IMG/VR virus record: IMGVR_UViG_3300046642_000303
Location: 1-25,506 of that record
Source of the DNA: a virus
DNA length: 25,506 nucleotides
Direction: 5' to 3' (one strand)
The notes below the pieces were generated by a model, which made no database searches, had not been told where the DNA came from, and saw nothing but the letters and a program-made list of their open reading frames with translations. The translations under genes were made by a program, and so were the position numbers. This document shows positions 6,987 to 14,624 of the stretch, in pieces. How positions within the stretch are numbered: position 1 is the first letter of the stretch; every line of letters starts with the position of its first letter.

Positions 6987-7610
6987 ATGAGTGAATTACC
7001 CTCTCCGCAATATACCTGGAATGAGGCCATCGGTGTTTGCCTGGCCATGTGCCATCGCGCCTTGGCCGAGGTTCGTGCGCTCGCGCGCATCCCAGGACCG
7101 CCGGGCGAAACCGGCCCAGAAGGCAAGCGCGGGCTGCAGGGCGAGCGCGGCGAGAAGGGCGAGCGCGGGGAAGCCGGTAAGCCGGGCGCCATCGGCCAGG
7201 CTGGCGTCGACGGAAGACCCGGCGAGCGCGGCCAGAAGGGCGATCCCGGCCGCAACGCCAGCGATCTGACGTATCTGCAGGACTATGCCGTTGAGCAAGT
7301 CGGGCGCGCGCTCAAGACCGCCACGTTCACGAGCTCGGACGGCGGCCGCACCTTGCGCTGGGCCTTGGGCGAGACGGTGCATGAAATCAAGACCGCCATC
7401 GTCCTCGATGCCGGGGTGTGGAAAGAGGGAACAGCCTACGTTGCCGGGGATGGTGTGACGCTGGGCGGATCGTTCTTCATTGCGCAGGGCGACACGTCAG
7501 CCAAGCCCGGCAAGTCGGACGAGTGGCGCCTCGCCGTCAAGCGTGGCAGCGACGGGCGCGACTTGCGGCCGGACGAGAAACGTGTGCTCGAGCCGATTAG
7601 GTTCAAGTAG
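6987..7610 (+). CDS. collagen-like fibre protein with CBM-like C-terminus, 207 aa
   Basis: After a helical N-terminus (1-34), residues 37-90 form 18 uninterrupted Gly-X-Y triplets, which would fold as a collagen-like triple helix. Next comes a short helical trimer-like region (DYAVEQVGRAL). A C-terminal domain follows with WKEGTAYVAGDGVTLGGSFF and later SDEWRLAVKRGSDGRD, which resembles the small carbohydrate-binding modules (type 5/12) often seen in phage fibres. The product is likely a trimeric surface fibre that binds a glycan. It is followed without a gap by the connector gene at 7611, so it belongs to the same transcript. Confidence 0.82.
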   Translation: MSELPSPQYTWNEAIGVCLAMCHRALAEVRALARIPGPPGETGPEGKRGLQGERGEKGERGEAGKPGAIGQAGVDGRPGERGQKGDPGRNASDLTYLQDYAVEQVGRALKTATFTSSDGGRTLRWALGETVHEIKTAIVLDAGVWKEGTAYVAGDGVTLGGSFFIAQGDTSAKPGKSDEWRLAVKRGSDGRDLRPDEKRVLEPIRFK

Positions 7611-8285
7611 ATGCATTCGATCCTCGAAATCATCGGCGAGTCGACCGACAGCGCCGGTCCTGACCTGATCAGCCTCGACGACCTCAAGCTTGCGCTCGGC
7701 ATCACGGGCACGACCGAGGATGCGGCGCTGCAGGCCGCCATCACAATGCAGTCACGCATCATTGCAGAATATTGCAATCGTCGTTTCGGACTGGCCGAGG
7801 CGATGGAGACGTTCACATTCGATCGCGGTGAAATCATTTTGCAGCGGCAAGCTCTGGTACTGTCGCTATATCCGGTCTCGGCAATCTTCGAAGTGTCGAC
7901 GGCGGGCGCGACCGATGCCGATTATGAATTAGATGCGGAAGGCGGCCGGTTGTGGCCAGGAGGCACATGGTGGCTGGGCGCGCCAATCGAGAATCCTGGA
8001 GTGCCCTACCAGGGCAAGATCTCGGTCACCTATAGCGGCGGATATGATTTGCCCGAAGATGCGCCGGCAAGATTGCAGCGAGCTGTAATCGAGTGCGTCA
8101 GCAGCGTGCGCACGACAGCGGGGGGCGGCTATCGCGATCCAACGATTCGTGAGGTCCAGCACGGCGACACTCGCATAAGCTATATGTCGCCTTCATTTGC
8201 TTCCGGTGCAATCTCAACGGGACAACATCTTAGCCCATCGGTCGTCGATCTCATCAATCCGTTCCGGCGCCGGTATATCGCATGA
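7611..8285 (+). CDS. head-tail connector, gp6-like
   Basis: The protein is 224 residues. The N-terminal part (ISLDDLKLALGITGTTEDAAL, then IIAEYCNRRFG) matches the helical gp6-like head-tail connector fold (phage QLRG / phiE125 gp8 type). The later part has VTYSGGYDLPEDAPARLQRAVIE, the usual closing motif before a C-terminal extension. These proteins form the ring under the portal. The ATG abuts the stop of the collagen-like gene. The C-terminus overlaps the next gene by four bases. Confidence 0.85.
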   Translation: MHSILEIIGESTDSAGPDLISLDDLKLALGITGTTEDAALQAAITMQSRIIAEYCNRRFGLAEAMETFTFDRGEIILQRQALVLSLYPVSAIFEVSTAGATDADYELDAEGGRLWPGGTWWLGAPIENPGVPYQGKISVTYSGGYDLPEDAPARLQRAVIECVSSVRTTAGGGYRDPTIREVQHGDTRISYMSPSFASGAISTGQHLSPSVVDLINPFRRRYIA

Positions 8286-8914
8286 TGCAATTCTGGTCGG
8301 TCCCGCATGAATGGCCAGGCGAGACTGTCTTCATCATCGGCGGCGGGCCGTCGGTGCTCGGGGTCGACCTCGAGCTGCTGCGCGGCTGCCGCGTCATTGT
8401 CATCAATTCGAGCGTCTATAAGGCGCCATGGGCGGACTTCCTCTATTTTGGGGATTGGCGCTGGTGGAACGAGCCGGACAACCGGGCGGCAGTTGCGAGC
8501 TTCCGCGGCCGCGTCGTCACTGTCTCGCGCTTGGTAAGGGATCAAAAGGTGTTGACCTGCCGCACCGCCAACCCGCCGGGGTTGGAATTGCAGCAAGACA
8601 GTCTGATGCAGAAATGGACTTCGCTCACGGCCGCAACCAACCTGGCGGCGCATCTCATCGGGCCGGGCGGCACCATCGTCTGGCTCGGGGCTGACGGCCG
8701 GGTTGCCGCGGATGGCCGCACGCATCACCATAACCCGCACCGCTTTCCGCACCGGGCCGACTGCTACCACAAGCAACACGCGGATTTGGTGACGATCGTG
8801 CCGTCGCTGCAGGCGCTCAAGATCGCGGGATTCAATGCCTCGCCTGGAACGGCCTGGGGCGATCTTCTCCCAGTTATCAGCCTGCAGGATGTCCTTGAAC
8901 GACGCGCCGCGTAA
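8282..8914 (+). CDS. DUF115/sialyltransferase-like Rossmann protein, 210 aa
   Basis: Residues 16-25 read VFIIGGGPSV, the nucleotide-binding opening of DUF115 (MptE-like, motility accessory) proteins and, more distantly, of GT42 sialyltransferases (GNGPS type). Further features fit: VIVINSSVYKAPWADFLYFGD, a central WLGADGR, a His-rich stretch (147-165, with HHH) and FNASPGTAWGDLLPV near the end. It probably works in the cytosol on a sugar nucleotide or a glycan acceptor, but the reaction cannot be told from sequence alone. It is the first of three sugar-related genes placed between connector and head-completion genes. Identity as a sugar enzyme is inference from motif and neighbours. Confidence 0.65.
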   Translation: MMQFWSVPHEWPGETVFIIGGGPSVLGVDLELLRGCRVIVINSSVYKAPWADFLYFGDWRWWNEPDNRAAVASFRGRVVTVSRLVRDQKVLTCRTANPPGLELQQDSLMQKWTSLTAATNLAAHLIGPGGTIVWLGADGRVAADGRTHHHNPHRFPHRADCYHKQHADLVTIVPSLQALKIAGFNASPGTAWGDLLPVISLQDVLERRAA

Positions 8915-9791
8915 GCCAATTCTGATCCGCGGGATGTGGGGGCTCGGCGACAACATCTTTTCGCGGCCGTTCGTGCGCGCGGCGGCGGCACAATACGAGC
9001 TCCATCTCGAGACGCCATGGCCCGAGCTCTACGCCGATCTCGATATCAAGTTCATACGAGGTGGGCGTCGGCTGCGCACGCAGCAGAAGAATATCGTGCG
9101 GCAACCGGAGAGTCTCTGGTCGCGATCGTTGGCGCCGATGCGCGAAATGAAGGTGTCCTATTTCGATCTGGCATCGCGATCGATCATCCGGGCGCTGGAG
9201 GCCAGGTGGGCGGCACTGACAGTTGTCTTTGATCCGGCGCTGTTCGATCTGCCCGATATGGGGTCATCGCCGGTCGTCTCGCAGCGGCCGATCGCCGTCA
9301 TCCGGCCGGTGACGGTGCGCCAGGAATGGCGCAACGAGGCGCGCAACCCGCGGCCGGAATATATCGCCGCGCTGGCCCGTGAACTGATGCCGACGCACAC
9401 CGTGGTCGCGGTCGCCGACATCGCGCCAGGCCAGGAATGGGCGGTCGAGGGACTACCGCCCGCGCACCATTATTTGGTGTCTGGCGAACTGGCGGTGCGC
9501 GAGCTGCTCGCACTGGTGCGTGATGCAGATATCGTGATCGGCGGCGTCGGCTGGATCGTCCCGGCCGGCCTCGCGCTCAAGGTCAAAACCTTCGTGGTGC
9601 TGGGCGGCCATGGCGGCCACAACGCACCCGAAAAGATCACCGATCGGCGGCTCGATCTCAGCCGCATCGGGTTTGCCGTACCGGAGGCGTTCTGCCGATG
9701 CACGAATATGTTGCACACCTGCGACAAGAGGATCGCCGACCCGGTCGGGCAATACCACCGCTGGTCGCGCAGTTCTCGCGCCGTCGCCTGA
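8889..9791 (+). CDS. GT9 (heptosyltransferase-like) glycosyltransferase, 300 aa
   Basis: I chose ATG 8889, which gives MSLNDAPRK, over an upstream ATG at 8835 because it leaves only a 26-base overlap with the previous gene. The N-terminus has ILIRGMWGLGDNIFSRPFVR, the GxGDxI acceptor-side loop of ADP-heptose:LPS heptosyltransferases (GT-B fold). The C-terminal half has AVRELLALVRDADIVIGG and FVVLGGHGGHNAPEKI (about 235-250), the sugar-nucleotide side. A Cys-rich end follows (CRCTNMLHTC). It should transfer a sugar, perhaps to LPS, capsule or a virion protein; the donor is unknown. It is shorter than typical 340-residue heptosyltransferases. Confidence 0.75.
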   Translation: MSLNDAPRKPILIRGMWGLGDNIFSRPFVRAAAAQYELHLETPWPELYADLDIKFIRGGRRLRTQQKNIVRQPESLWSRSLAPMREMKVSYFDLASRSIIRALEARWAALTVVFDPALFDLPDMGSSPVVSQRPIAVIRPVTVRQEWRNEARNPRPEYIAALARELMPTHTVVAVADIAPGQEWAVEGLPPAHHYLVSGELAVRELLALVRDADIVIGGVGWIVPAGLALKVKTFVVLGGHGGHNAPEKITDRRLDLSRIGFAVPEAFCRCTNMLHTCDKRIADPVGQYHRWSRSSRAVA

Positions 9792-10390
9792 CCTGGTGGC
9801 CCGAGCTCGGCATTGGCCATTATCCGGTCGAGGTCGGGTTTGCGCCCTACGATCAGGACTATTTCGACAGCTTCGATCGCAACGCTAATAGCGATCTCGG
9901 GCGCGCGTTGATGAATGCGCGGTTCAACTTTGTCGAACGGCATTACAGGGGGACATTGATCGATGTCGGTATCGGCTCGGGTGCGTTCGTCGAACTCCGT
10001 TGCGCGCGCCGGCGCACAACCTACGGTTACGATGTCAACCCGGCCGGCCTCGAATGGCTCGAGCAGCGCTCGCTGCTGGTCGATCCGCATCTGGTTTCGT
10101 TCGATGCTGCAACGCTGTGGGATGTGCTCGAGCATATCCCGGATTTTCAATCGCTCTTGGCCAATGTGAAGGAATGGGTGTTTACGTCCTTGCCGATCTT
10201 CCGCGACGCCGAGCATGCGCTTTCATCCAAGCACTTCAAGCCGGACGAGCATTGCTGGTACTTCAGTCGCGATGGTCTCGTGTTCGCGATGAAACTATGC
10301 GGCTTCGATCTAGTGTCGGAAAGCATGATCGAGACCGAGCTCGGCCGCGAGGACATCGGAACTTTTGCGTTCCGAAGGGAACGGCGATGA
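9698..10390 (+). CDS. SAM-dependent methyltransferase (class I), 230 aa
   Basis: The class I fold is clear: motif I DVGIGSGAF (89-97), an acidic motif II at YGYDVNP (Asp112), FDAATLWDVLEHIPDF (135-150) as the motif IV region, then KPDEHCWYFSRDGL (182-195). This arrangement is typical of type 11/23 methyltransferases that act on sugars or small molecules. The first 31 codons overlap the end of the glycosyltransferase gene by 94 bases in another frame. No later in-frame ATG comes before the fold, so the start is likely right. It could methylate the sugar made or transferred by the two genes before it; this is inference from context. Confidence 0.78.
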   Translation: MHEYVAHLRQEDRRPGRAIPPLVAQFSRRRLTWWPELGIGHYPVEVGFAPYDQDYFDSFDRNANSDLGRALMNARFNFVERHYRGTLIDVGIGSGAFVELRCARRRTTYGYDVNPAGLEWLEQRSLLVDPHLVSFDAATLWDVLEHIPDFQSLLANVKEWVFTSLPIFRDAEHALSSKHFKPDEHCWYFSRDGLVFAMKLCGFDLVSESMIETELGREDIGTFAFRRERR

Positions 10391-10728
10391 TCGACTTCAG
10401 CGCGCTGCTCTATAACCCGATCTATGCTGAGCTTGGCGTGTCGGCGGTGCTGACCGCAGCCGGGACGGCGGGCGAGATCCCGCTGACCGTGATCGACGAC
10501 ACCAGACCGAAGACAGCCGCCAGCGGCGTCTTGGAAGTGCGCAGCGTCGGGCCTGGCGCTTATGCCCGGATCCCCGAACTGACTGCAAAAGGGATCGCAC
10601 GCGATGACTACATCGACGCGGCGTTGACCTTCAACGGCAGGTCGTGGGTCGTGCGCTCCTATGAACTGCGCGGCAGCCCGAACGGCGAGGATGTCGGCGA
10701 GGTGCGGTTTCTCTTGAAGGCCGAATGA
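10387..10728 (+). CDS. head completion / head-tail joining protein, FII-like, 113 aa
   Basis: The start ATG 10387 overlaps the methyltransferase stop (ATGA), and upstream in-frame codons belong to a shadow frame. The product is 113 residues, beta-rich: MIDFSALLYNPIYAELGVSAVLT, a central LTVIDD, and VLEVRSVGPGAYARIPEL. The form is that of small head-tail joining proteins (lambda FII / Gifsy-2 type). Position between the connector and the tail terminator supports this role. The family call is tentative. Confidence 0.6.
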   Translation: MIDFSALLYNPIYAELGVSAVLTAAGTAGEIPLTVIDDTRPKTAASGVLEVRSVGPGAYARIPELTAKGIARDDYIDAALTFNGRSWVVRSYELRGSPNGEDVGEVRFLLKAE

Positions 10729-11183
10729 TGATTGATGTTCGCGAAGATATCCTCGCGCGCTTGCTCGTGGTGGGTGCCGCTATCCCGAATATCCGCTCGG
10801 CACAGCGCAACAACGTCGACATACCGGAAGATCAGTTGCCGGCGGTGATTATATTTGACGGCGACGAGGAAACCCACGACGCCTCCGACCTGTCGCAGCG
10901 CCCCGCAAATCGACCGACCGTTGTGCAGATGCGTCCTGAAATTCATATCGCAGACCAAGGCGACGAGGTCACTTTGGATATCCCTACGCTACGGCGCGAA
11001 CTCATCAAGCGGGTACTAAACGACATCGAGCTCAATGAGCAGATCGTGAAGACTGGCCGGTTCGGCAATGGAGCAATCCGATATCTCGGTTGTCAGACGG
11101 ATGTGGTTTGGCTGCGCAAGTTGCATTTGGCACTGCGCGCACAGTTCATGATCAAGTACACGCTGCGACCCAACGACCTCTAG
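10725..11183 (+). CDS. tail terminator-like protein (gpU type), 152 aa
   Basis: The 152-residue protein opens with a helix (VREDILARLLVVGAAI), then LPAVIIFDGDEE and VVQMRPEIHIAD, and later DIPTLRRELIKRVLNDIELNE, the alpha/beta pattern of gpU-like tail terminators that cap the finished tail and join it to the head. It lies directly before the tail tube gene, where this protein usually sits. The start overlaps the previous stop (ATGA, with a second ATG next to it). A different neck protein is possible. Confidence 0.65.
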   Translation: MMIDVREDILARLLVVGAAIPNIRSAQRNNVDIPEDQLPAVIIFDGDEETHDASDLSQRPANRPTVVQMRPEIHIADQGDEVTLDIPTLRRELIKRVLNDIELNEQIVKTGRFGNGAIRYLGCQTDVVWLRKLHLALRAQFMIKYTLRPNDL

Positions 11184-11199
11184 AAAGGAAAGCACCGCC

Positions 11200-11709
11200 A
11201 TGCCCACGTCACCGAATATCCAAAACTATCACATCGGCAAAGGGATCGTTTCGTTCAAGGAAACGGGTTCTGCAACCTTCACGGACCTCGGCAATGCGCC
11301 GAAGTTCATCTACACGCCGACAGTTACCAAGAAGGAGCATTTTTCCTCACGCGAAGGAATCAAGACCAAGGATTTCACCGCAGTCACCGAGATCGGCGCA
11401 ACGGTTAAGGTCACGCTCGACGAGATCACACCCGAGAATCTCGCGATGTTTGCGCTGGGTGATTTGTCAACCGGCGGCACCATCACAGGACTGACAAAGG
11501 CTGAGTTTACTGGCACGCTCCAAGTCGTCGGCACCAATGACATCGGCCAGCATGTCAGTTGGACCGGTGATGTGTCATTCGTGCCCTCCGGTGATTTTAG
11601 TTTCATCACCGACGCCGATGACTTCTCGACCATCGAACTCGAGGCCGAAGTTCAGAAATCTGTCGATGGCTCGTTCGGCACCTGGGAAGTCACAGAACCA
11701 ACGGCATAG
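11200..11709 (+). CDS. major tail (tube) protein, 169 aa
   Basis: A 169-residue beta-rich protein with NYHIGKGIVSFKETGSATFTDL at the N-terminus, then KEHFSSREGIKTKDFTAVTE, VKVTLDEITPENLAMFALGD, and a C-terminal DVSFVPSGDFSFI. This is the pattern of siphovirus tube proteins, which stack in hexameric rings. AAAGGA at 11184-11189 serves the ATG at 11200, a separate ribosome binding site that suits a highly expressed structural protein. The gene is followed by the two-frame tail chaperone and the tape measure gene, the standard order. Confidence 0.85.
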   Translation: MPTSPNIQNYHIGKGIVSFKETGSATFTDLGNAPKFIYTPTVTKKEHFSSREGIKTKDFTAVTEIGATVKVTLDEITPENLAMFALGDLSTGGTITGLTKAEFTGTLQVVGTNDIGQHVSWTGDVSFVPSGDFSFITDADDFSTIELEAEVQKSVDGSFGTWEVTEPTA

Positions 11710-11716
11710 GAACATC

Positions 11717-12178
11717 ATGGCAGACCTTCTGGACATTGCACCATCGACGGCGGTCGAGGTCGTCAAGATCGACGGCAGGCGGATCATCGTGCACGGACTG
11801 CATGGGGACGCTATCGCGTCGATTATTGCGCGGTTCCCTGAGCTCGGAGCACTGCTCAATGGGGGCAACGTTGGGACGCGATTGATCGAGCGCTTCGGTG
11901 CTGCGATCGGGCCGATCATAGCGGCCGGTTGCGGACATCTCGGCGATGAGGAATACGAACTGCGCGGCGGAATGCTATTGGTAGAAGATCAATTGAATTT
12001 ATTGAAGGCAATCATCGGACTCACATTCCCAAACGGAATAGTCTCCTTCGTCGAGAGGTTGACGACGTTCATCACAAGCGCGGACGAAGGAGCAAAGCCA
12101 ATCAAAGTGCGCTTGCGGAAATCGCCATCGCCATTACAGCCCTCATCCGACGCGGCTTCCCGCCCGAATATGCAATGA
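11717..12178 (+). CDS. tail assembly chaperone, zero-frame product (gpG-like), 153 aa
   Basis: The ATG at 11717 was taken, since upstream in-frame codons shadow the tube gene. The product is helical: IDGRRIIVHGLHGDAIASIIARFPELGALL, then LVEDQLNLLKAIIGLTFPNG. It matches in size and position the gpG-like chaperone that coats the tape measure protein. The last 25 residues (VRLRKSPSPLQPSS onwards) look like out-of-frame translation, Ser/Pro/Arg-rich, whereas the -1 frame from about 12097 on reads as a clean helical protein. This points to a frameshift product (see next entry). Confidence 0.75.
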   Translation: MADLLDIAPSTAVEVVKIDGRRIIVHGLHGDAIASIIARFPELGALLNGGNVGTRLIERFGAAIGPIIAAGCGHLGDEEYELRGGMLLVEDQLNLLKAIIGLTFPNGIVSFVERLTTFITSADEGAKPIKVRLRKSPSPLQPSSDAASRPNMQ

Positions 12179-12255
12179 CGCTGACGCCGCGGCAGATCGC
12201 GGCCTATCTCGAATTTAGTCATCAGCTTGATCGCGGCGACCGGGACGAAAAGTAA
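11717..12255 (+). CDS. tail assembly chaperone -1 frameshift product (gpGT-like), about 179 aa
   Basis: In the -1 frame after about 12097 the sequence encodes QSALAEIAIAITALIRRG, FPPEYAMTLTPRQIAAYLEF and SHQLDRGDRDEK, then TAA at 12253-12255, exactly before the next gene's ATG at 12256. That frame has no usable start except ATG 12175 near the end, so it is probably reached by -1 slippage as in lambda gpG/gpGT. A candidate site is A GCA AAG (12091-12097), where AAG can slip to AAA; A ATC AAA (12100-12106) is another. Neither is a perfect XXXYYYZ heptamer. A sequencing indel or true mutation is the alternative. Confidence 0.6.
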
Positions 12256-12810
12256 ATGGCCCTAAAATTCACAGTCAAAGCCGATCCGCTGGGCTTGTAT
12301 CAGTTGCTGCGCGACAAGCAGCGGCCGGTGGCCACCGCGGCGGTTGCGGCATTGCGTGAGGCGGCGGACGATGCAGTCGAGGAAGGACGCGCCAACATCG
12401 CTGGCGCCGGCCGCTTCGGAAATAAATGGCAAGCAGGATTGAAACGTCGGATAGTGGGAGCAAGAGAAGGCGGCGAGCCGTCCTTGCAGGCCAAGGCCAT
12501 CATCTTTCATTCGTTCGGTGGTCTCGCCGGTGTGTTTGAGCACGGCGCAACGGTCCAAGGCAAACCGCTGCTTTGGATTCCGACCACGCCAGGCGGGCCG
12601 CCGGCGAGCCGCTCCGGTAAGAAGCTAGTGTCTGCCACCGTGCGCGGTCACCCAATGCTGTTCGACGCCAACGACAAAGACCGCAACCGCAAGCCGCTTT
12701 ACATTGGCGTGCCGTCGGTTCGCATCCCAAAGAAGTGGCGCATCACTGAGATCGTCGAGGAACACGCCGCCCGGATCGGCGAATTGTTTCTGCAACACTT
12801 CAAGGGATAA
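12256..12810 (+). CDS. minor tail/neck-type protein, possibly DUF6441-like, 184 aa
   Basis: The 184-residue protein starts directly after the frameshift product stop. It has a helical N-terminus (LRDKQRPVATAAVAALREAADDAVEEGR), a basic centre with GRFGNKWQAGLKRR, then GVFEHGATVQGKPLLWIPT, LVSATVRGHPMLFDAND, and a C-terminal KPLYIGVPSVRIPKKWRI helix. This arrangement resembles small phage proteins of the HK97 gp10/neck or DUF6441 type. In this position, between chaperone and tape measure, its job could be in tail assembly or at the neck. The family call is uncertain. Confidence 0.6.
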   Translation: MALKFTVKADPLGLYQLLRDKQRPVATAAVAALREAADDAVEEGRANIAGAGRFGNKWQAGLKRRIVGAREGGEPSLQAKAIIFHSFGGLAGVFEHGATVQGKPLLWIPTTPGGPPASRSGKKLVSATVRGHPMLFDANDKDRNRKPLYIGVPSVRIPKKWRITEIVEEHAARIGELFLQHFKG

Positions 12811-12821
12811 ATTAGTGCGTC

Positions 12822-14624
12822 ATGGCAGATCCAATAAAAATAGAGATTGATCTTGAGGGCGGCAAAGAAGTCGAGCGGCAACTCGCTGATATCGGCAAGG
12901 CTGGCGAGAAGTCGTTCAGCGACATTCAGAACGCGGCCGATCAAGTCAACCTCAGTTCGACCTCCGCGGAGTTTGATGATCTCGGCAACACCGGCCAGGC
13001 GGCATTCAACAAGATCAAGTCAGCCGCGGAAAGCGCGGTGGTGTTCGAGCAGGTTATTCAGGGCGTCAAGAAAGTCGAGGGCGCGTTCGAGAATCTCGGC
13101 ACTGCCGTCACTCGCATGGCCACCCGGATGACCAAATCGCTCGGGCTGTTTGGTGTGCTGGCGCGCTCGTTTGGGCCGGTCGGTATTGCAGCCGGCGTTG
13201 CGGCTGGAGCCATTATCAAGTTCGGCAACGATGCGGCAAAATCGCTGAGCCAACTCACCGCCGAGGGCGCGAAGCTGGGTTTGACGGCACAACAATTTGA
13301 CCAATTGGAAAAGGTTCTTGCGCGAGCTGGCATATCTACCGATGCGATTGCGCCAGGCTTGGAGAAGTTAAAACAATCGCTCGCCGAAGGCTTGGTGCCT
13401 AGTTCTGTCGCTACACTATTTACTGATTTTACCACAACTCTCACTGGCATTACTGGGGCATTCCAACGGTTCATCGCCCAACTGCAAACCATGCCTGATA
13501 GTGTGGCGCGCACCCAAACGGCGATGTCGGTATTAGGGGATACTCTTGGCGCTCAAGTGATCGCCGGGTTGCAGACTGGCACTCTCAACGCGAACAACTT
13601 TGCCAGTGCTCTTGGTCAGATTACGCCGGCAACTCAGGAGCAGATTATTGCAGCGGCCAAGTATGAACAGGCGTTGGCACTACTGAATCAGGCGTGGACC
13701 GAACTCAAAACAAGTATCACGCCGATCGCCACACCAATTTTCGGGTTTTTGACCGAAGAACTCAAAAACCTCCGAAAGGATATTGCGGAAATTATTGCGG
13801 AGTTCAACGTGCTGAAGGCGGTTTTTAATCTGCTCAAAGCGCCATCTGATCAACAGGCCGCAGCAGCACAAAAAGTTAAAGAAGCATGGGATCAGCTCGG
13901 GAAAGCAGGCCAGCAGGCCGCGCAGCAGACCACGGCGGCAGCTAATACAACCACCCAAGCGTTGCAGCAAACAGGACAAGCGGGCGCGCAGGCGGCGCAA
14001 GGATTGGACACAGCCGCACAGGCCGCCGAAGGACTCAAGTCGTCAAATGATAACCTCGCGAGCGCGAGCAAGCCGACGCAGACTCTCATACTGGATGTCA
14101 ACAATCTCGCACAGGCATACGCGCGCGCTGCCGCTGCCGCCGACTCTGCCGCAAACGCGGCGAGATATTTTGCCACTCTTCCTCGTCCGACCTCGATCCC
14201 ATCTTTGGAGTCGCAGCGTCCAACCGGTTTTGCGGGCGGTGGGTTGCTCGGCGGGCGCGGTACCGGCACCTCCGACAGCAATCTGGCCTGGGTCTCGCGC
14301 GGCGAGCACATCATGCCGGCGCGGGCGGTGGCACAACCGGGCGTCCTTTCGTTGCTGGAGGCGTTGCGGCGCTCGGGCGGCGACCTGCGCGGTGTGCTCG
14401 ACGGGATTAGCCGGTTTGCCTTGGGCGGTCTGGTGCCGCGATCGATACCGGCGTTCGCCAGTGGCGGCTCGGTTGGCAGCATGAGCCATGTCACCATTCA
14501 GTTCCCCGGCCTGCCGCCCGTTGGCGGCTTGCGCGCTTCATCTGCGGTGGTCGGCGAATTGCAAAAGGCGGCAGCACTGGCGCAGGTCCGGTCGGGTGGC
14601 CGCAAGCCAAGCCGGTATTCCTAA
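12822..14624 (+). CDS. tail tape measure protein, 600 aa
   Basis: The protein sets tail length by spanning the tube lumen and is later ejected toward the host membrane. It opens with IKIEIDLEGGKEVERQLADI, is largely helical, and has a hydrophobic segment (about 108-135, LGLFGVLARSFGPVGIAAG) likely to insert in the host membrane. A Gln/Ala-rich coiled region follows (350-410). The C-terminus has the usual closing motif for these proteins: GFAGGGLLGGRGTG, then WVSRGEHIMPARAV. At 600 residues it is short for the family, so the tail may be short. The ATG at 12822 has no strong ribosome binding site. Confidence 0.88.
   Translation: MADPIKIEIDLEGGKEVERQLADIGKAGEKSFSDIQNAADQVNLSSTSAEFDDLGNTGQAAFNKIKSAAESAVVFEQVIQGVKKVEGAFENLGTAVTRMATRMTKSLGLFGVLARSFGPVGIAAGVAAGAIIKFGNDAAKSLSQLTAEGAKLGLTAQQFDQLEKVLARAGISTDAIAPGLEKLKQSLAEGLVPSSVATLFTDFTTTLTGITGAFQRFIAQLQTMPDSVARTQTAMSVLGDTLGAQVIAGLQTGTLNANNFASALGQITPATQEQIIAAAKYEQALALLNQAWTELKTSITPIATPIFGFLTEELKNLRKDIAEIIAEFNVLKAVFNLLKAPSDQQAAAAQKVKEAWDQLGKAGQQAAQQTTAAANTTTQALQQTGQAGAQAAQGLDTAAQAAEGLKSSNDNLASASKPTQTLILDVNNLAQAYARAAAAADSAANAARYFATLPRPTSIPSLESQRPTGFAGGGLLGGRGTGTSDSNLAWVSRGEHIMPARAVAQPGVLSLLEALRRSGGDLRGVLDGISRFALGGLVPRSIPAFASGGSVGSMSHVTIQFPGLPPVGGLRASSAVVGELQKAAALAQVRSGGRKPSRYS

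Noticed and set aside
8835-8888. upstream start for the GT9-like gene
   Set aside because: It would add 18 residues that overlap the previous gene and lie before the conserved strand; ATG 8889 fits the family better.
8180-8956. 258-codon minus-strand ORF
   Set aside because: Opposite the DUF115-like gene and of shadow composition; no ribosome binding site or motif.
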